64,000 nt of DNA from positions 188,001-252,000 of the forward strand of contig JAQFVV010006449.1 in assembly GCA_028023455.1 (NCBI GenBank), in the 5' to 3' direction. Every line of letters begins with the position of its first letter. Position 1 is the stretch's first letter. This document shows positions 25,099 to 35,507 of the stretch, one piece after another. The notes under the pieces were generated by a model. The model worked only from the letters and a program-made list of their open reading frames with translations, was not told where the DNA came from and made no database searches. Origin of the DNA: Epiperipatus broadwayi (Eukaryota > Onychophora > Udeonychophora > Euonychophora > Peripatidae). A program made the position numbers and the translations under genes.

Positions 25099-27351
25099 TA
25101 TAACGATCCAAACGAAGTGGGTGATCGCATCGCACCGCACCGCACTACCAAAGGGCGCCATCTAGGCATTTGAGCCTAGAAAAATTTATAAAGTAGGCAG
25201 ATACGCGCTGTTAGGATTCCACTTTATTTACATATTTAGATCGTTAGCCCATTGTCACTAGCTCAGTGGAATAGCAGAGATTTAATAATATCATTTACTA
25301 GTATATAAAAGAATAAAGTGAGCCACTGCCAGTAATTATCATACAAACAGATTTATTGATGCACATATATATAAGGTTTAAAATTATTTTAGTGATTTAC
25401 ATTTAAACATTTAACATTATTTTTAACTTTGATTTTACTTTAATTTACATTGAGTTACTATTATATTATAAATTTACATTTTTAATCAAGTTCGCACAGA
25501 TGGGCTTATAAACCTGTTTAATATGTTGCTATAGATCGGTTACATAGATTTCAATGGTCAAAAACATTTCAAAGTAAACATAAACGATCAAAATACAAAA
25601 TTATTGATTACTGACAATTGCATAGGGAATTATAAGAAACCCTCTAGTATTCATCGTAAGATACTTGCATCGTCACCAATAACTTAAAAGACATCCGAAT
25701 AAATACATTTTTAGATACTCACCGTAAGGTATCATTATTTATCGAATGTCTATATATTTTGATCAAATATGAAACGCAAAACATAGTTAACCGATAAACA
25801 ATCCATGCAAGCGTCTATAAACAACTTAAATTTAATAGTTTTATTTAGGATCGAGCCTGAATCGACTACCATAGATTTGCATTTAAAAATAAAATATTCT
25901 ATCCCTACTTAACCTTAGGCAACACATTTCGCAATCAACTGGCGCCAATCCATCTGATACATTCATGTATTCAATGTAGCATGATACGACAACACAACAA
26001 TATTGTCAGGGATGTACATCTGAACAATATGTAGAAATAGAAACGACATTGACTCTCCACCCACAGGGATGTGACATCTGTGGGCAAGTAGATCAATAAA
26101 CTAAAAACTCCATAGGAATGGGCTGCGGTATTCTGCCGACTTACAAACCCATCCATAGGCAAACAGAGGGTGTGTGGTGTATATCTCTAATCCTGCCCGT
26201 GGCGGATCTCATACTACACCTACTAATTACATAAATCTATCCAATCCATTGAACCAATTCAACTACGAAATGAACAACCCAAGATTACCCTCCCTTAATA
26301 TATCTTTACAAATCGATACAGCCATTCACGCCCGACTTAAGTTTAACATTTTTTTTATAATTTATTTAACGGAAAACAGAAATCATAATAAAACTTAAAG
26401 AACAAAATTAAATAAATAAATAAATAAATGGAAATGATTTTACAAATTAAATACATTAAATAAAATTATACTAATTAATAAAAATAATGTTGGTCAGATT
26501 GAATAATATTGAAATCATTTAAATCTGGAGAGTTTTTATATTTACTGTTCATAAATTTTAAAGTCTTACGGTTATTGAAATAGTTCATCTTCGTATATTC
26601 CTTGCCGTTTGCACGTGAATTCCCACGTCGTCCGAAGATTTGTATCCGGTTGATCGATTTATTTATCCTTTGGAGATTTTTATTTTTTTTTAGTGTAATT
26701 GGTCCTCAATGAAGAAACGATGGCCCATTTTTCTTCCTTTCTTACAGAACTGAAGGGATTGAAACTGTGCGTCTTTTTCAATCCCCCCAGCACTAACACC
26801 TAGCTGTTACATCGTCAATAATCAATTACTCCTCATTCACTGAACTACCAAGCTTTCCAAAACCTGTCCTTTTTATATTAATGTCAAGGATTGAATTAAC
26901 ATTGCGTCATGGAGTGATGATTCTTTCGCTGAGGTCCGATTTCCCAAATGGATTTCTTTCATTGGCTAATCAGTTTCTATTGTTTTTTTTTCTATCTGAC
27001 TGAGGTTATTACATTTAAATGCTCAAGGCTGGTTTTAATTTAACTAATTAACAATCATTTCCATTTCTAATTAATTACCCTGTTTTCCAAATCAAAAATA
27101 TATTTCAAGACAAATTTAAAGATATAATTTTATCTCCAAATCTTTTTTAAAATTTAGTTTTAAAAATACCTTTTTCTTTAATAAAAATTTTATTTTAATA
27201 ATTTATCTGTGCGACTTAATATATAAGAGTTTAAGACGATATTTTAATTTCAATTTTTAAAGAAAGTTTTTAAATGCGAACTTTTTATTTTAACTTGTTT
27301 AATAATATATATAAAAAAAAAACAATGTAAGGAACGTCTGTGCTCGTTACA
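25099..27351 (-). mobile_element. Family A LTR, copy 3 (variant block order)
   Basis: This is a solo LTR of about 2.25 kb read on the minus strand. It begins TGTAACGAGCAC (27351) and ends ATCGTTATA (25099), with TA tracts on both sides. The 3' third is nearly identical to the other copies. The first part has only loose similarity to copies 2 and 4 but keeps a TATA box (26868-26877). Downstream of that the order is block Y (about 26345 down to 25860) and then block X (about 25830 down to 25495), the reverse of copies 1, 2 and 4. The donor-like CGGTGAGTAT (GT complement at 25721-25722) and acceptor-like ctggcag (about 25326-25331) are kept. No interior or second LTR is attached. Confidence 0.75.
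26868..26877 (-). promoter_or_regulatory. TATA box of LTR copy 3
   Basis: TATAAAAAGG on the minus strand, about 475 bp from the LTR start. This equals its position in copies 2 and 4 although the surrounding sequence has diverged. Retention of the box in a diverged leader suggests function before decay. Confidence 0.5.
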
Positions 27352-27363
27352 ATATATATATAT

Positions 27364-29476
27364 TGTAACGATATATAAATATGTCGTTACATTTATTTAA
27401 AATAAAAACTTAAAAGTTCGCAAATAAAAGGAAAAAACTAAACGCTAAAATTAAAATGTTTGTTAAACATATATATATTCGCACGGATGCTAAACTTTAA
27501 AAATATTTTTTCATAAACAAAAAAAAAAAGTATTTGAACGTATTTTTTTAAATAAAAAAATACAAGATTGAAATATAAAAATATTTTAATAAAAAAATAA
27601 CGTAAGTTAAAATAAAAACAGGTATTAATTAATTCCTGTAATCTGTAAATGGAAATGATTGTTTATTAATTATCTAAAAGCTGTTTAATTAAAAAGTCAG
27701 ATGAAAAGTTAGATAAGAGAAGAAAGAGAAATTAGCTTGACCAATGGAAGCACTAGGCCTTGGCTCAGACCCTAACGAAAGTGATGGATTAGTGACGTTT
27801 TGTTGATTGAATCCATGTGGATAATATAAAAAGGGAAATACAGTTTTTTCGGACAGTTCCAGCATTGTGTGTTTGAGAGATGTGGTATGACGCACATACC
27901 ACACTCTCTATAAAAAAAAAATGAAAAGACTATGATACCTTGAACCAGCTATTGCCATCTCCAGAACATTACCTTCCAACGGAGGCATCGCAGGAATTGA
28001 AAGCAGAGGCCTGGACTCTTCTACCATAAGCTATATAAAATGAACAATTGTTAAAATCAATTAAGAACTTTCGTCAAGTTTTACAAATTGATAAACAAGC
28101 CAACTGAAATGTTAAAACGGACTCTTATCTGACTTTTGTAAGTTTTTAAATCAAATTAATAATGTTTAATTTTATATATTTTCCGATTGATAAACATCAT
28201 TTCCATTTTTTTTTCTTATTGTAAAGATTATTTAAATGTATGAAATTTAAGTTGTTTATAGACGCTTGCATGGATTCGTTTGCGGTTAATTATATTTTGG
28301 TTTTCATATTTGATCAAAATATATAGACATTCGATAAATAACGATACGTTACGGTGAGTATCTAAAATGTATTTATTCGGATGTCTTTTAAGTTATTGGT
28401 GACAACGCAAGTATCTTATGGTGAATACTATTGGGTTACTTATAAGTTTCCCTCTGTGATTGTCGGTATCAATAATTTTGTATTTTGATCGTTTATGTTT
28501 ATTTTGAAATGTTTTTGACTGTGGAATCTATGTAATCGATCTATACCCAACATTTTTAAACAAATCTGTGCGAACGTATTTAAATGTTAAAATTAAGTCG
28601 GCGTGAATGGCTATATAGTTTTGTAAAGTTGTATTAAAGGAGGGTAATCTTAGGTTATTCATTTCATAGTTGAATTGGTTCAATGGATTGGATATATTTG
28701 TGTAATTAGTAGATGTAGTATGGGGTCTGCTACGGGCAGGATTATAGATATACGCCACACACCCTCTGTTTGCCTATGGATGGGTTTGTAAGTTGGCAGA
28801 AGACCACAGTCCATTCCTATGGAGTTTTTTGTTTATTGTTCTATTTGCCAACAGATGTCACATTCCTGTTGGTGGAGGGTCAATGTCTTCTCTATTTCTA
28901 CTTATTGTTCAGATGTACATTCCTGACAATATAGTATTTTGTGTTGTCGTATCATGCTACATTGAATACATGAATGTATCAGATGGATTGGTGCCAATTT
29001 GGTTGCGAAATTTGTTGCCTAAGGTTAAATCAGGGAAGAATATTTTCTTTTCAAATGCAGATCTATGTAGTCTATTCATACTTGACTATCTAAATAATAA
29101 TTAAACTCATTGAAACTTAGTTAAATGTAAAATTAAAAGTTAATATAAAAATCTAAAATGTTAAACTTATTCCTCAAAATTTAAATATTATTTTATATGT
29201 GCGTAAATAAATATTTTTATATGTTAATTTCTGGCAGTGGCTTTTACTCTTTGATATTTAAGATATAAATTAAGATATAGATTTTTATCTCTGCGTCTCC
29301 ACTGAGCTAGTGACATGGGCTAACGATCGGAATATTTAATTAAAGTGGAATCTTAACAGCACGTATCTGCCTACTTTATAAATTTTTCTAGGCTCAAATG
29401 CCTAGATGGCGCCCTTGTAGTGCAGATATTGTTTTTGTGGTTAGATTTGATCTTCACTTTCATTCCGATTGGTACA
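27364..29476 (+). mobile_element. Family A LTR, copy 4
   Basis: This is a complete solo LTR of 2.1 kb. It starts TGTAACGATATATAAATATG like copy 2 and ends ATTGGTACA, giving the canonical TG...CA ends. TA tracts lie on both sides. Order of parts is leader, TATA box (27825-27833), block X (about 28252-28575) with CGGTGAGTAT (GT at 28354-28355), block Y (about 28590-29100), acceptor-like ctggcag (AG at 29236-29237) and tail. The final 50 bp differ from copies 1-3 but align in layout. It lies head to head with copy 3 across a TA spacer of only 12 bp. The 103-codon frame at 28793-29104 is part of block Y and is not a recognisable protein. Confidence 0.75.
27825..27833 (+). promoter_or_regulatory. 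TATA box of LTR copy 4
   Basis: TATAAAAAG about 460 bp into the LTR, preceded by CATGTGGATAA, which is nearly the same context as in copy 2. Confidence 0.5.
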
Positions 29477-30937
29477 ATATATATATATATATATTCACAA
29501 AGTTAATCTAAATGTCAGTAATGCAGTCCAGATTAATTCACTAATGACATGAAATAGGATTTACTGCTTAAAAATAAATGACCCTTGTTTGAATGCCATA
29601 ATTTAGACAAATAATACACTATGCCATTATAATAAATTGTGACAGAATGAGTTCAAACCTGGTCACAACAAGCATGGTAGGTGATGGTCATTATATATAG
29701 ATAGTTGAAGTATATAGATTAATTATATTAGGCACTGGTTGTTATGCAAAATATGTATATAGCTCTGAAAGGGAAGGAGTGCTCTGACATTTCGAAATAG
29801 TATGTATAGACTTGTTATAGATGTATGTATGAATGGATTGATTTATTTTCGAGGGAGGAAATGAGGTTTTCTTTCAATTATGTTCTAAAATATTAGAAAT
29901 TGCTAGAAGAAATGGAATTTAAAACAAGAAAGGCCAGAAGTGCTAAAAGCCTTTATACCTTGATCAAAATCCGGTTGGGCAGAAATCAGAGACAAAGAGG
30001 AAAATGAGTGAAACTTCTAGAACAAATGGAGGAGGCTATAAAAGAAAAGAACCCAAAATGCACTTTGTATTTTCTCTGGAGACTATGATGAACAACATAG
30101 TGGGATCGTTAGTGCAGCAAAGTTAATTTTATAATTTTGTTAATTTTAATGGTGAAAGAAATGGAAAACTCAGGGTAAAAGCCTAACATATCAAGCTCAA
30201 ACACAATCTGTGACACTCCATATGCTGCTGCATTCAATAATGAAAGCCTCTCTGGATTTGAAGCAACCACTAAGATCGGAACCATAAAGTAACGATTTTG
30301 AAAAATGGAAACCCTAGATAGAAAAAGAAAGAAAAATCTCATGATGGATCATATGTTTTCGTGTGCTGATTTGAAGTATAACATATTATTCCACAAACTT
30401 TCTGGGGACATGCAGATAATATAAACTTTGCATATTGAGTTATTGTTTAAACCATTTGTAAATAATAAATGTATTTGAAAGTGTGTTCATATATGTGTAT
30501 ATCATGAATCAAAATGTCAGAGCTTTAGTTTTATATGTTAATTGGTTAAAATTAAATTATTGTTTTTATGTTTGTATACTGATACTTGATGTTTAGCAGA
30601 ACTCTTAATAAATATTTGTGATAATGAAACCATATGTAGAAATATGTTATTGAATTATTCTTTTTTTATTGTATTGTTAAAAAAAGACAAGAATGCTTGT
30701 TCCCATTTGCATCTATTTTTGGCCATAATGCCCCCTGCTCTGAACCTGAGCTTGCTGAGGGTTAAACCTCTCACATTTTATTAAAGACCATGGCTGTTTA
30801 TTAGTAGTCTCTCCCTTCATGTAATTCTTATTTAACATAAGATTGGCACTTGGAATCCCAGTGATGTCCATAAATACATGTCAGAAAACTGCAACATTAA
30901 TTTGAGAAATAAAACAACAATACATTTGCTTCACAAA

Positions 30938-30940
<3 letters not shown>
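29477..30940. other. AT-rich stretch, no supported gene
   Basis: It opens with a 20-bp TA tract. At 29830-30345 the DNA is less AT-rich, and the minus strand has a 77-codon frame (30109-30342) containing VASNPERLSLLNAAAYGVSQ. The surroundings look like decayed coding sequence of an unidentified mobile element. No splice sites or domain were recognised. Confidence 0.4.

Positions 30941-31031
<91 letters not shown>
30941..31031. repeat. (TA)n microsatellite
   Basis: About 90 bp of uninterrupted TA repeat. Frames on both strands across it are artefacts. Confidence 0.95.
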
Positions 31032-31033
<2 letters not shown>

Positions 31034-32409
31034 AACATACTGATATGGAAAAATATAAGCAGATAAGGTCTTAAGAGAAGAAAGAAGGAAAGTTTTGTTA
31101 CAATATACATATGCAAGATTTTATTTAGTAAAAGAAACATTAAAATTTCCCTTTTTCCCCTTCTGCTATTTAAAAATAATTCACTCCCACCTTTGTGGAT
31201 TTTATAATAACTAAAATATTTAAATATTTTAAGAGGATGAAAAATAAAAAAAGAAGTTATAGAAAACAACTGATAAATTATTTTTTCAGAATTTAATAAA
31301 TAACATTTATAAAATAAATAAGGTTTCAGAATGCTAATTAGCCTAAGTTTTGGATTTATTCAAGGTAGAATTACTTTTTTCTATTCAGAGTTGGACAAAT
31401 AAGAAATTTTTATACCAAAACATAAACAAAATGTTGACTTGTAAAAACAATATGGCAATGTTTTAAGGGGATGTTATAACCATAATTGATGGAGGTTTAC
31501 TTAAACAAAGAAAGAAAAGATTTTAGTAATTCAATTCATCAGATTGCTTGAGATTGGCATATTGATAATAAATAAAATTGACATATAAAATCAAGTAATA
31601 AATACATAAAAATAAGTGACTGTACCAAAGTTAAAGAAAGTTAGAGCAGATAAGATAGAATTAAATAAAAAAAATCATTTGAGAGCTATTTACATTTTAC
31701 ATATTATTTAAAAGAGATAAAATTTAACAATATGTTAGGAGAAATCTTGATAGCAAGATTTAAGATAAATTAGACTAGATTTCTTTTTATGTGGCATAAA
31801 AATCATTACCTTACCCAATTTTAAGACTCATTTAAAAACATCCTTAAGGATCCATGTGATTTCTTAGATGGTTGCAAGCTTCTGATCACCATTCCAAAGT
31901 TCTCAGGTCCAGCATTTACTTCATTCTATGGGAAGCTGATGATATGGCAATGTCACATGATCCACAATCTTCAAAAAGGTGAAAGGCTTTCTACTCAATC
32001 ATTAACAGAAAGTTCTCTCAAGAGCAGCTAATCATGGGTGTTTTAAAATCAGCCTAATTTATATTCACTCTCAGATATTTGAGGAATGCTTTTAATTTTT
32101 TATTTCTAGCTGATACTCTAATCTCTGATCTAACAAAATCTTACATTTCTTTGTCCATAGTTTATGAAGATGCAAACATTAGATAAAATTCCAAAAATAT
32201 GAATAGAATTGACAAAAATGTTTATAACAAAAGTAAAATCTATTAATCCTAATTCCTTCCCAGATTAAAACAATATTATGTTTCAAATCCTTTACTTATT
32301 TTTGGACAATTAATGGTTGCATTTTTCATTTTGTAAAAAAGAAAAAGTTTTACAAACTACTTATAATAAAAATATTTATATCATTAATATTTTGTTAGTA
32401 ATTTTGCTC

Positions 32410-32449
<40 letters not shown>

Positions 32450-32494
32450 AAACAAAAATGCAAGTTAAAAAACTTGCTAACGCTTGTATTTATG
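31032..32494. other. AT-rich stretch, no gene
   Basis: No gene is visible. A slightly less AT-rich patch at about 31850-32060 has no open frame. A 33-bp TA tract lies at 32414-32446, just left of the long hairpin. Confidence 0.5.
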
Positions 32495-32745
32495 TCCACA
32501 GATGGCGTCTTACCAAGACTGCCAATCAAGCGTGTTTTGTTTACATAAACGTCAGAGTAGTTAGTATTCACTATCTCTAACTATAATTCCACTTTCAGAT
32601 CATGATTTCACTGACGATAGCAAATAGCTTGAAATCATGATCTGAAAGTGGAATTATAGTTAGAGATAGTGAATACTAACTACTCTGACGTTTATGTAAA
32701 CAAAACACGCTTGATTGGCAGTCTTGGTAAGACGCCATCTGTGGA
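32495..32745. repeat. Perfect 116-bp inverted repeat with 19-bp loop
   Basis: The left arm (32495-32610) and right arm (32630-32745) are exact reverse complements over all 116 bases. The loop is ctgacgatagcaaatagct. The outer ends read TCCACAGATGGCG and CGCCATCTGTGGA. A TA tract begins immediately at the right end, and another lies 48 bp from the left end. No coding potential is seen beyond chance frames. It may be a fold-back or MITE-type element, a hairpin RNA source, or an inverted-duplication artefact of sequencing or assembly. Lack of any mismatch argues for a very recent origin. Confidence 0.9.
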
Positions 32746-33628
32746 TATATATATATATATATATTGTAACAGTCAGTCTTAAATGACTGCCACAAAGATG
32801 GCTGCAAGCATAGTTGCAAACCAAACAAATGTACATATTATAATAAAAGGAATGGTCTGTGCAGGTATATTTTCTCTGTTGCTTACACACACAATATATC
32901 GTAAATAAATAGGATGAATGGTGATAATACGCTTATAAATAAACAAATGCGGACATCACATGTAAATATGTATTTTGCTGTTAATAAATGCTATATATTT
33001 TTATTTATTTATGATATGAATAAATAGGGTAGGGGATTAAAGAAATTATTGTGGGAAACTGAAATGTATTTGCAAATAACCCAACAGTAAACATGTTTTA
33101 TTTTGATTTTTGATTTTATTTTAGATTCTCAAATGTTGTATTTTTTTTCTGTTGCTTGTTGAATATTCTTTTTGGAAAACTTAAAAACAATTTCTATGTC
33201 ACAACAAGTATACAGTTTAAGTTTTATAATTTTTTTTTTAGAACTTAATGTTCATGACCGCAGGCAAGCCAATGACCTCTTTCTTTTATTGTATAATGTT
33301 TTTGGAAAAAAAATGTAGAAATTGTATCAGTGGTCATTTTGCTTGACACCTACACAAAATTATTTAATTAAATAAATGTGATTTTATTTTATTGTTTAAA
33401 GAAATCAAGGGATCGGAATTTAAATGGTCTGTGAAATTCTGAAATTAATTAAAAGATAAAGTTATCATAAGACAATTTTTTTTTCCAAGGAGATAGCTAA
33501 AATTAAATCCATTGTTTGGACTTAAGTAATTAAAAACAGGGATTAATAATTTAATTAAAAACAGAAATGTAAAAGCAATAACTTGTGGAAGTGATGAGAG
33601 AATACACCCTGTAATGGGGGGGGAGATG

Positions 33629-33636
33629 TATAAAGG
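33629..33636 (+). promoter_or_regulatory. TATA box in element B
   Basis: TATAAAGG preceded by GGAGATG. The same 13-base phrase GGAGATGTATAAA recurs at 36213-36225 in the next element. Confidence 0.4.
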
Positions 33637-34375
33637 CTAGTCAGGTGAAATTTAGAGTTAGCTGGGTTATATTCGTTCATACTCACGGGCACTCATCCAT
33701 TCTTTTTGAGTTAACAGTATAGTTTTCAGAGTGTTCTGATGGAAGAGCAGAATTATGAGTGTAAAAATAAATATTTTTTTTAGAATGCTGAACAAGTGGA
33801 AGAGTCATTAATAGCTGAACATATTTTAAAAGGTATTAACTGAATGGAGAAAGAATACTGCCCAATTAAATAAAGAAGAAAGGAGGCATTACAGAATGGA
33901 ATCAAGATTTATTAGTGACACAACAATGAACATGGAGTAGGAAACCAAGTTCAGTACATTTGCACCGCTCGAAGACCTATATAGCCATCCAGTGATGCTA
34001 CTTTCTATTTCTTAAAGTGTAGCTGCTATGGACAATTTTCCCACCTCCATTGAAGCCCTGTTAAGTAATCACCTGCACAGCAGATATATATCACCCTCAA
34101 AATCCTAGCCCGGAGAAGAACGAAGCCTTCGGGAAGTATTATTTATGTTTTTATATCTATTTTTGTGTCTTATTATTAGTAAATCATTATTTTACTAAAA
34201 TTGCTATTATTAAATGAACCAATGAATTGTGTAATTCAGTTATAAATATTTCTTTTGTAATTTTAACATAAAGGTACACGTAATTCATTGTAGTATCGGA
34301 AATATTTCAAAATAGTTAAGTAGAAATAATTGGGTGGTTTGGTCATTGGATGTTTGAGTTTCGCCTTGTAATAAT

Positions 34376-34665
34376 AGTAAATTAATTCCATCCACTATGT
34401 GCAGAGTTGTTTCCATAAGTAATAAAAGTGTGTTAGAAAGTGTTCCAAATAATTATTACTGTCTGATACATGCAGGACTCCTATTATGGAACTTTTAAGA
34501 TTCATAGTTGAGCATGAGTTTGTTGTCCTAGTAAATTTATTTCATCTGCTATGTGCAGGATTGTTTCCATAAGGAATAAAAGTGTGTTAGAAAGTGTTCC
34601 AAATAATTATTATTGTCCGCCACATGACAGACTCATATTATGAAACGTTTAAGATTCAAATATCA
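34376..34665 (+). repeat. Tandem duplication, 154-bp unit
   Basis: Unit 1 starts about 34376 (agtaaattaattccatcc) and unit 2 at 34530 (agtaaatttatttcatctg). A long core from tccataag to gttccaaataatta matches except for one base. The similarity fades near 34665. It lies inside element B. Confidence 0.75.
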
Positions 34666-35409
34666 TTAACTCATGGCTAAATCATTATTTTAACTTAAAC
34701 AAAGATATAGATCATCACAAGTGGAAGGATGAGAGTAATTTTTTTTATTATGAAACACGTGCATACCATGGTCAATACACATTGTTTTCATATAAGTAAT
34801 TTATTCCAAGTTTTGGGTTTAAATTGTAAGCAGGGGAGAATTTCAGACCATTACTTTCCCATTTATGAAACTATTTAAAATTTATTTATATGCTTGAATA
34901 TTAATTAATATTCTTTATGTGTGTATATTTTCTTCTTTATTCTGTAAATATTTATATAATCATAGAGGGCTTAATAAATTTAACATCTAATTTAAAATTA
35001 TGGTGTTGTGCTGTGTAATTGATAATGGTATTATTGTTTTACCTTTTCTGTTAACAAAGCAACAAACCACCATTCCGAGATCTTGAGTTGATTGAGCTAG
35101 TCAGGGATTAAACTTACCAGGATCTGGAATCATTCATTAGGCATTCAATTTTCTGTTGATTTTCTATATAAAAAAAAAGAAAATATAAAAGAGATTATAA
35201 CTCTTTATTGATTACATGATCATATCCCTTGGGGAGGGGAGCAATCTCTTTCTTAAGGTGGTGCACAAAGGTTGCAGTAAACGAACCTTTCAAAGGTATG
35301 ATTATAGTAATGTATATTTTGGATGCCTTTGAATATTTCTTAATTGCTGCTCGATGTTAGAAAACGCATGTCATGCTCAATGCGTATAGAGATGTAGTCA
35401 GCGACCATT

Positions 35410-35412
<3 letters not shown>

Positions 35413-35504
<92 letters not shown>
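35413..35504. repeat. (TA)n microsatellite between two elements
   Basis: About 92 bp of TA repeat. It separates the ttaca end of element B from the tgtgctagg start of the next candidate element. Confidence 0.95.

Positions 35505-35507
<3 letters not shown>

Larger units (their letters stand above)
32765..35412 (+). mobile_element. LTR-like element B, bounded by TA tracts
   Basis: The candidate begins TGTAACAGTCAGTC directly after a TA tract and ends GTCAGCGACCATTACA directly before another. The ends are therefore TG...CA with inverted TGTAAYRGTC-type termini, like family A. It is 2.65 kb long. A TATA box with the context GGAGATGTATAAAGG lies at 33629-33636, 865 bp in. A tandem duplication is at 34376-34665. 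No open frame is present. The orientation is set by the TATA box. A solo LTR of a second family fits best. A non-autonomous DNA element is the alternative. Confidence 0.5.

Noticed and set aside
30878-31269. Frames with long Ile-Tyr repeats on both strands
   Set aside because: Translations of the TA microsatellite. The same applies to frames at 24345-24557, 35340-35552 and 56134-56322.
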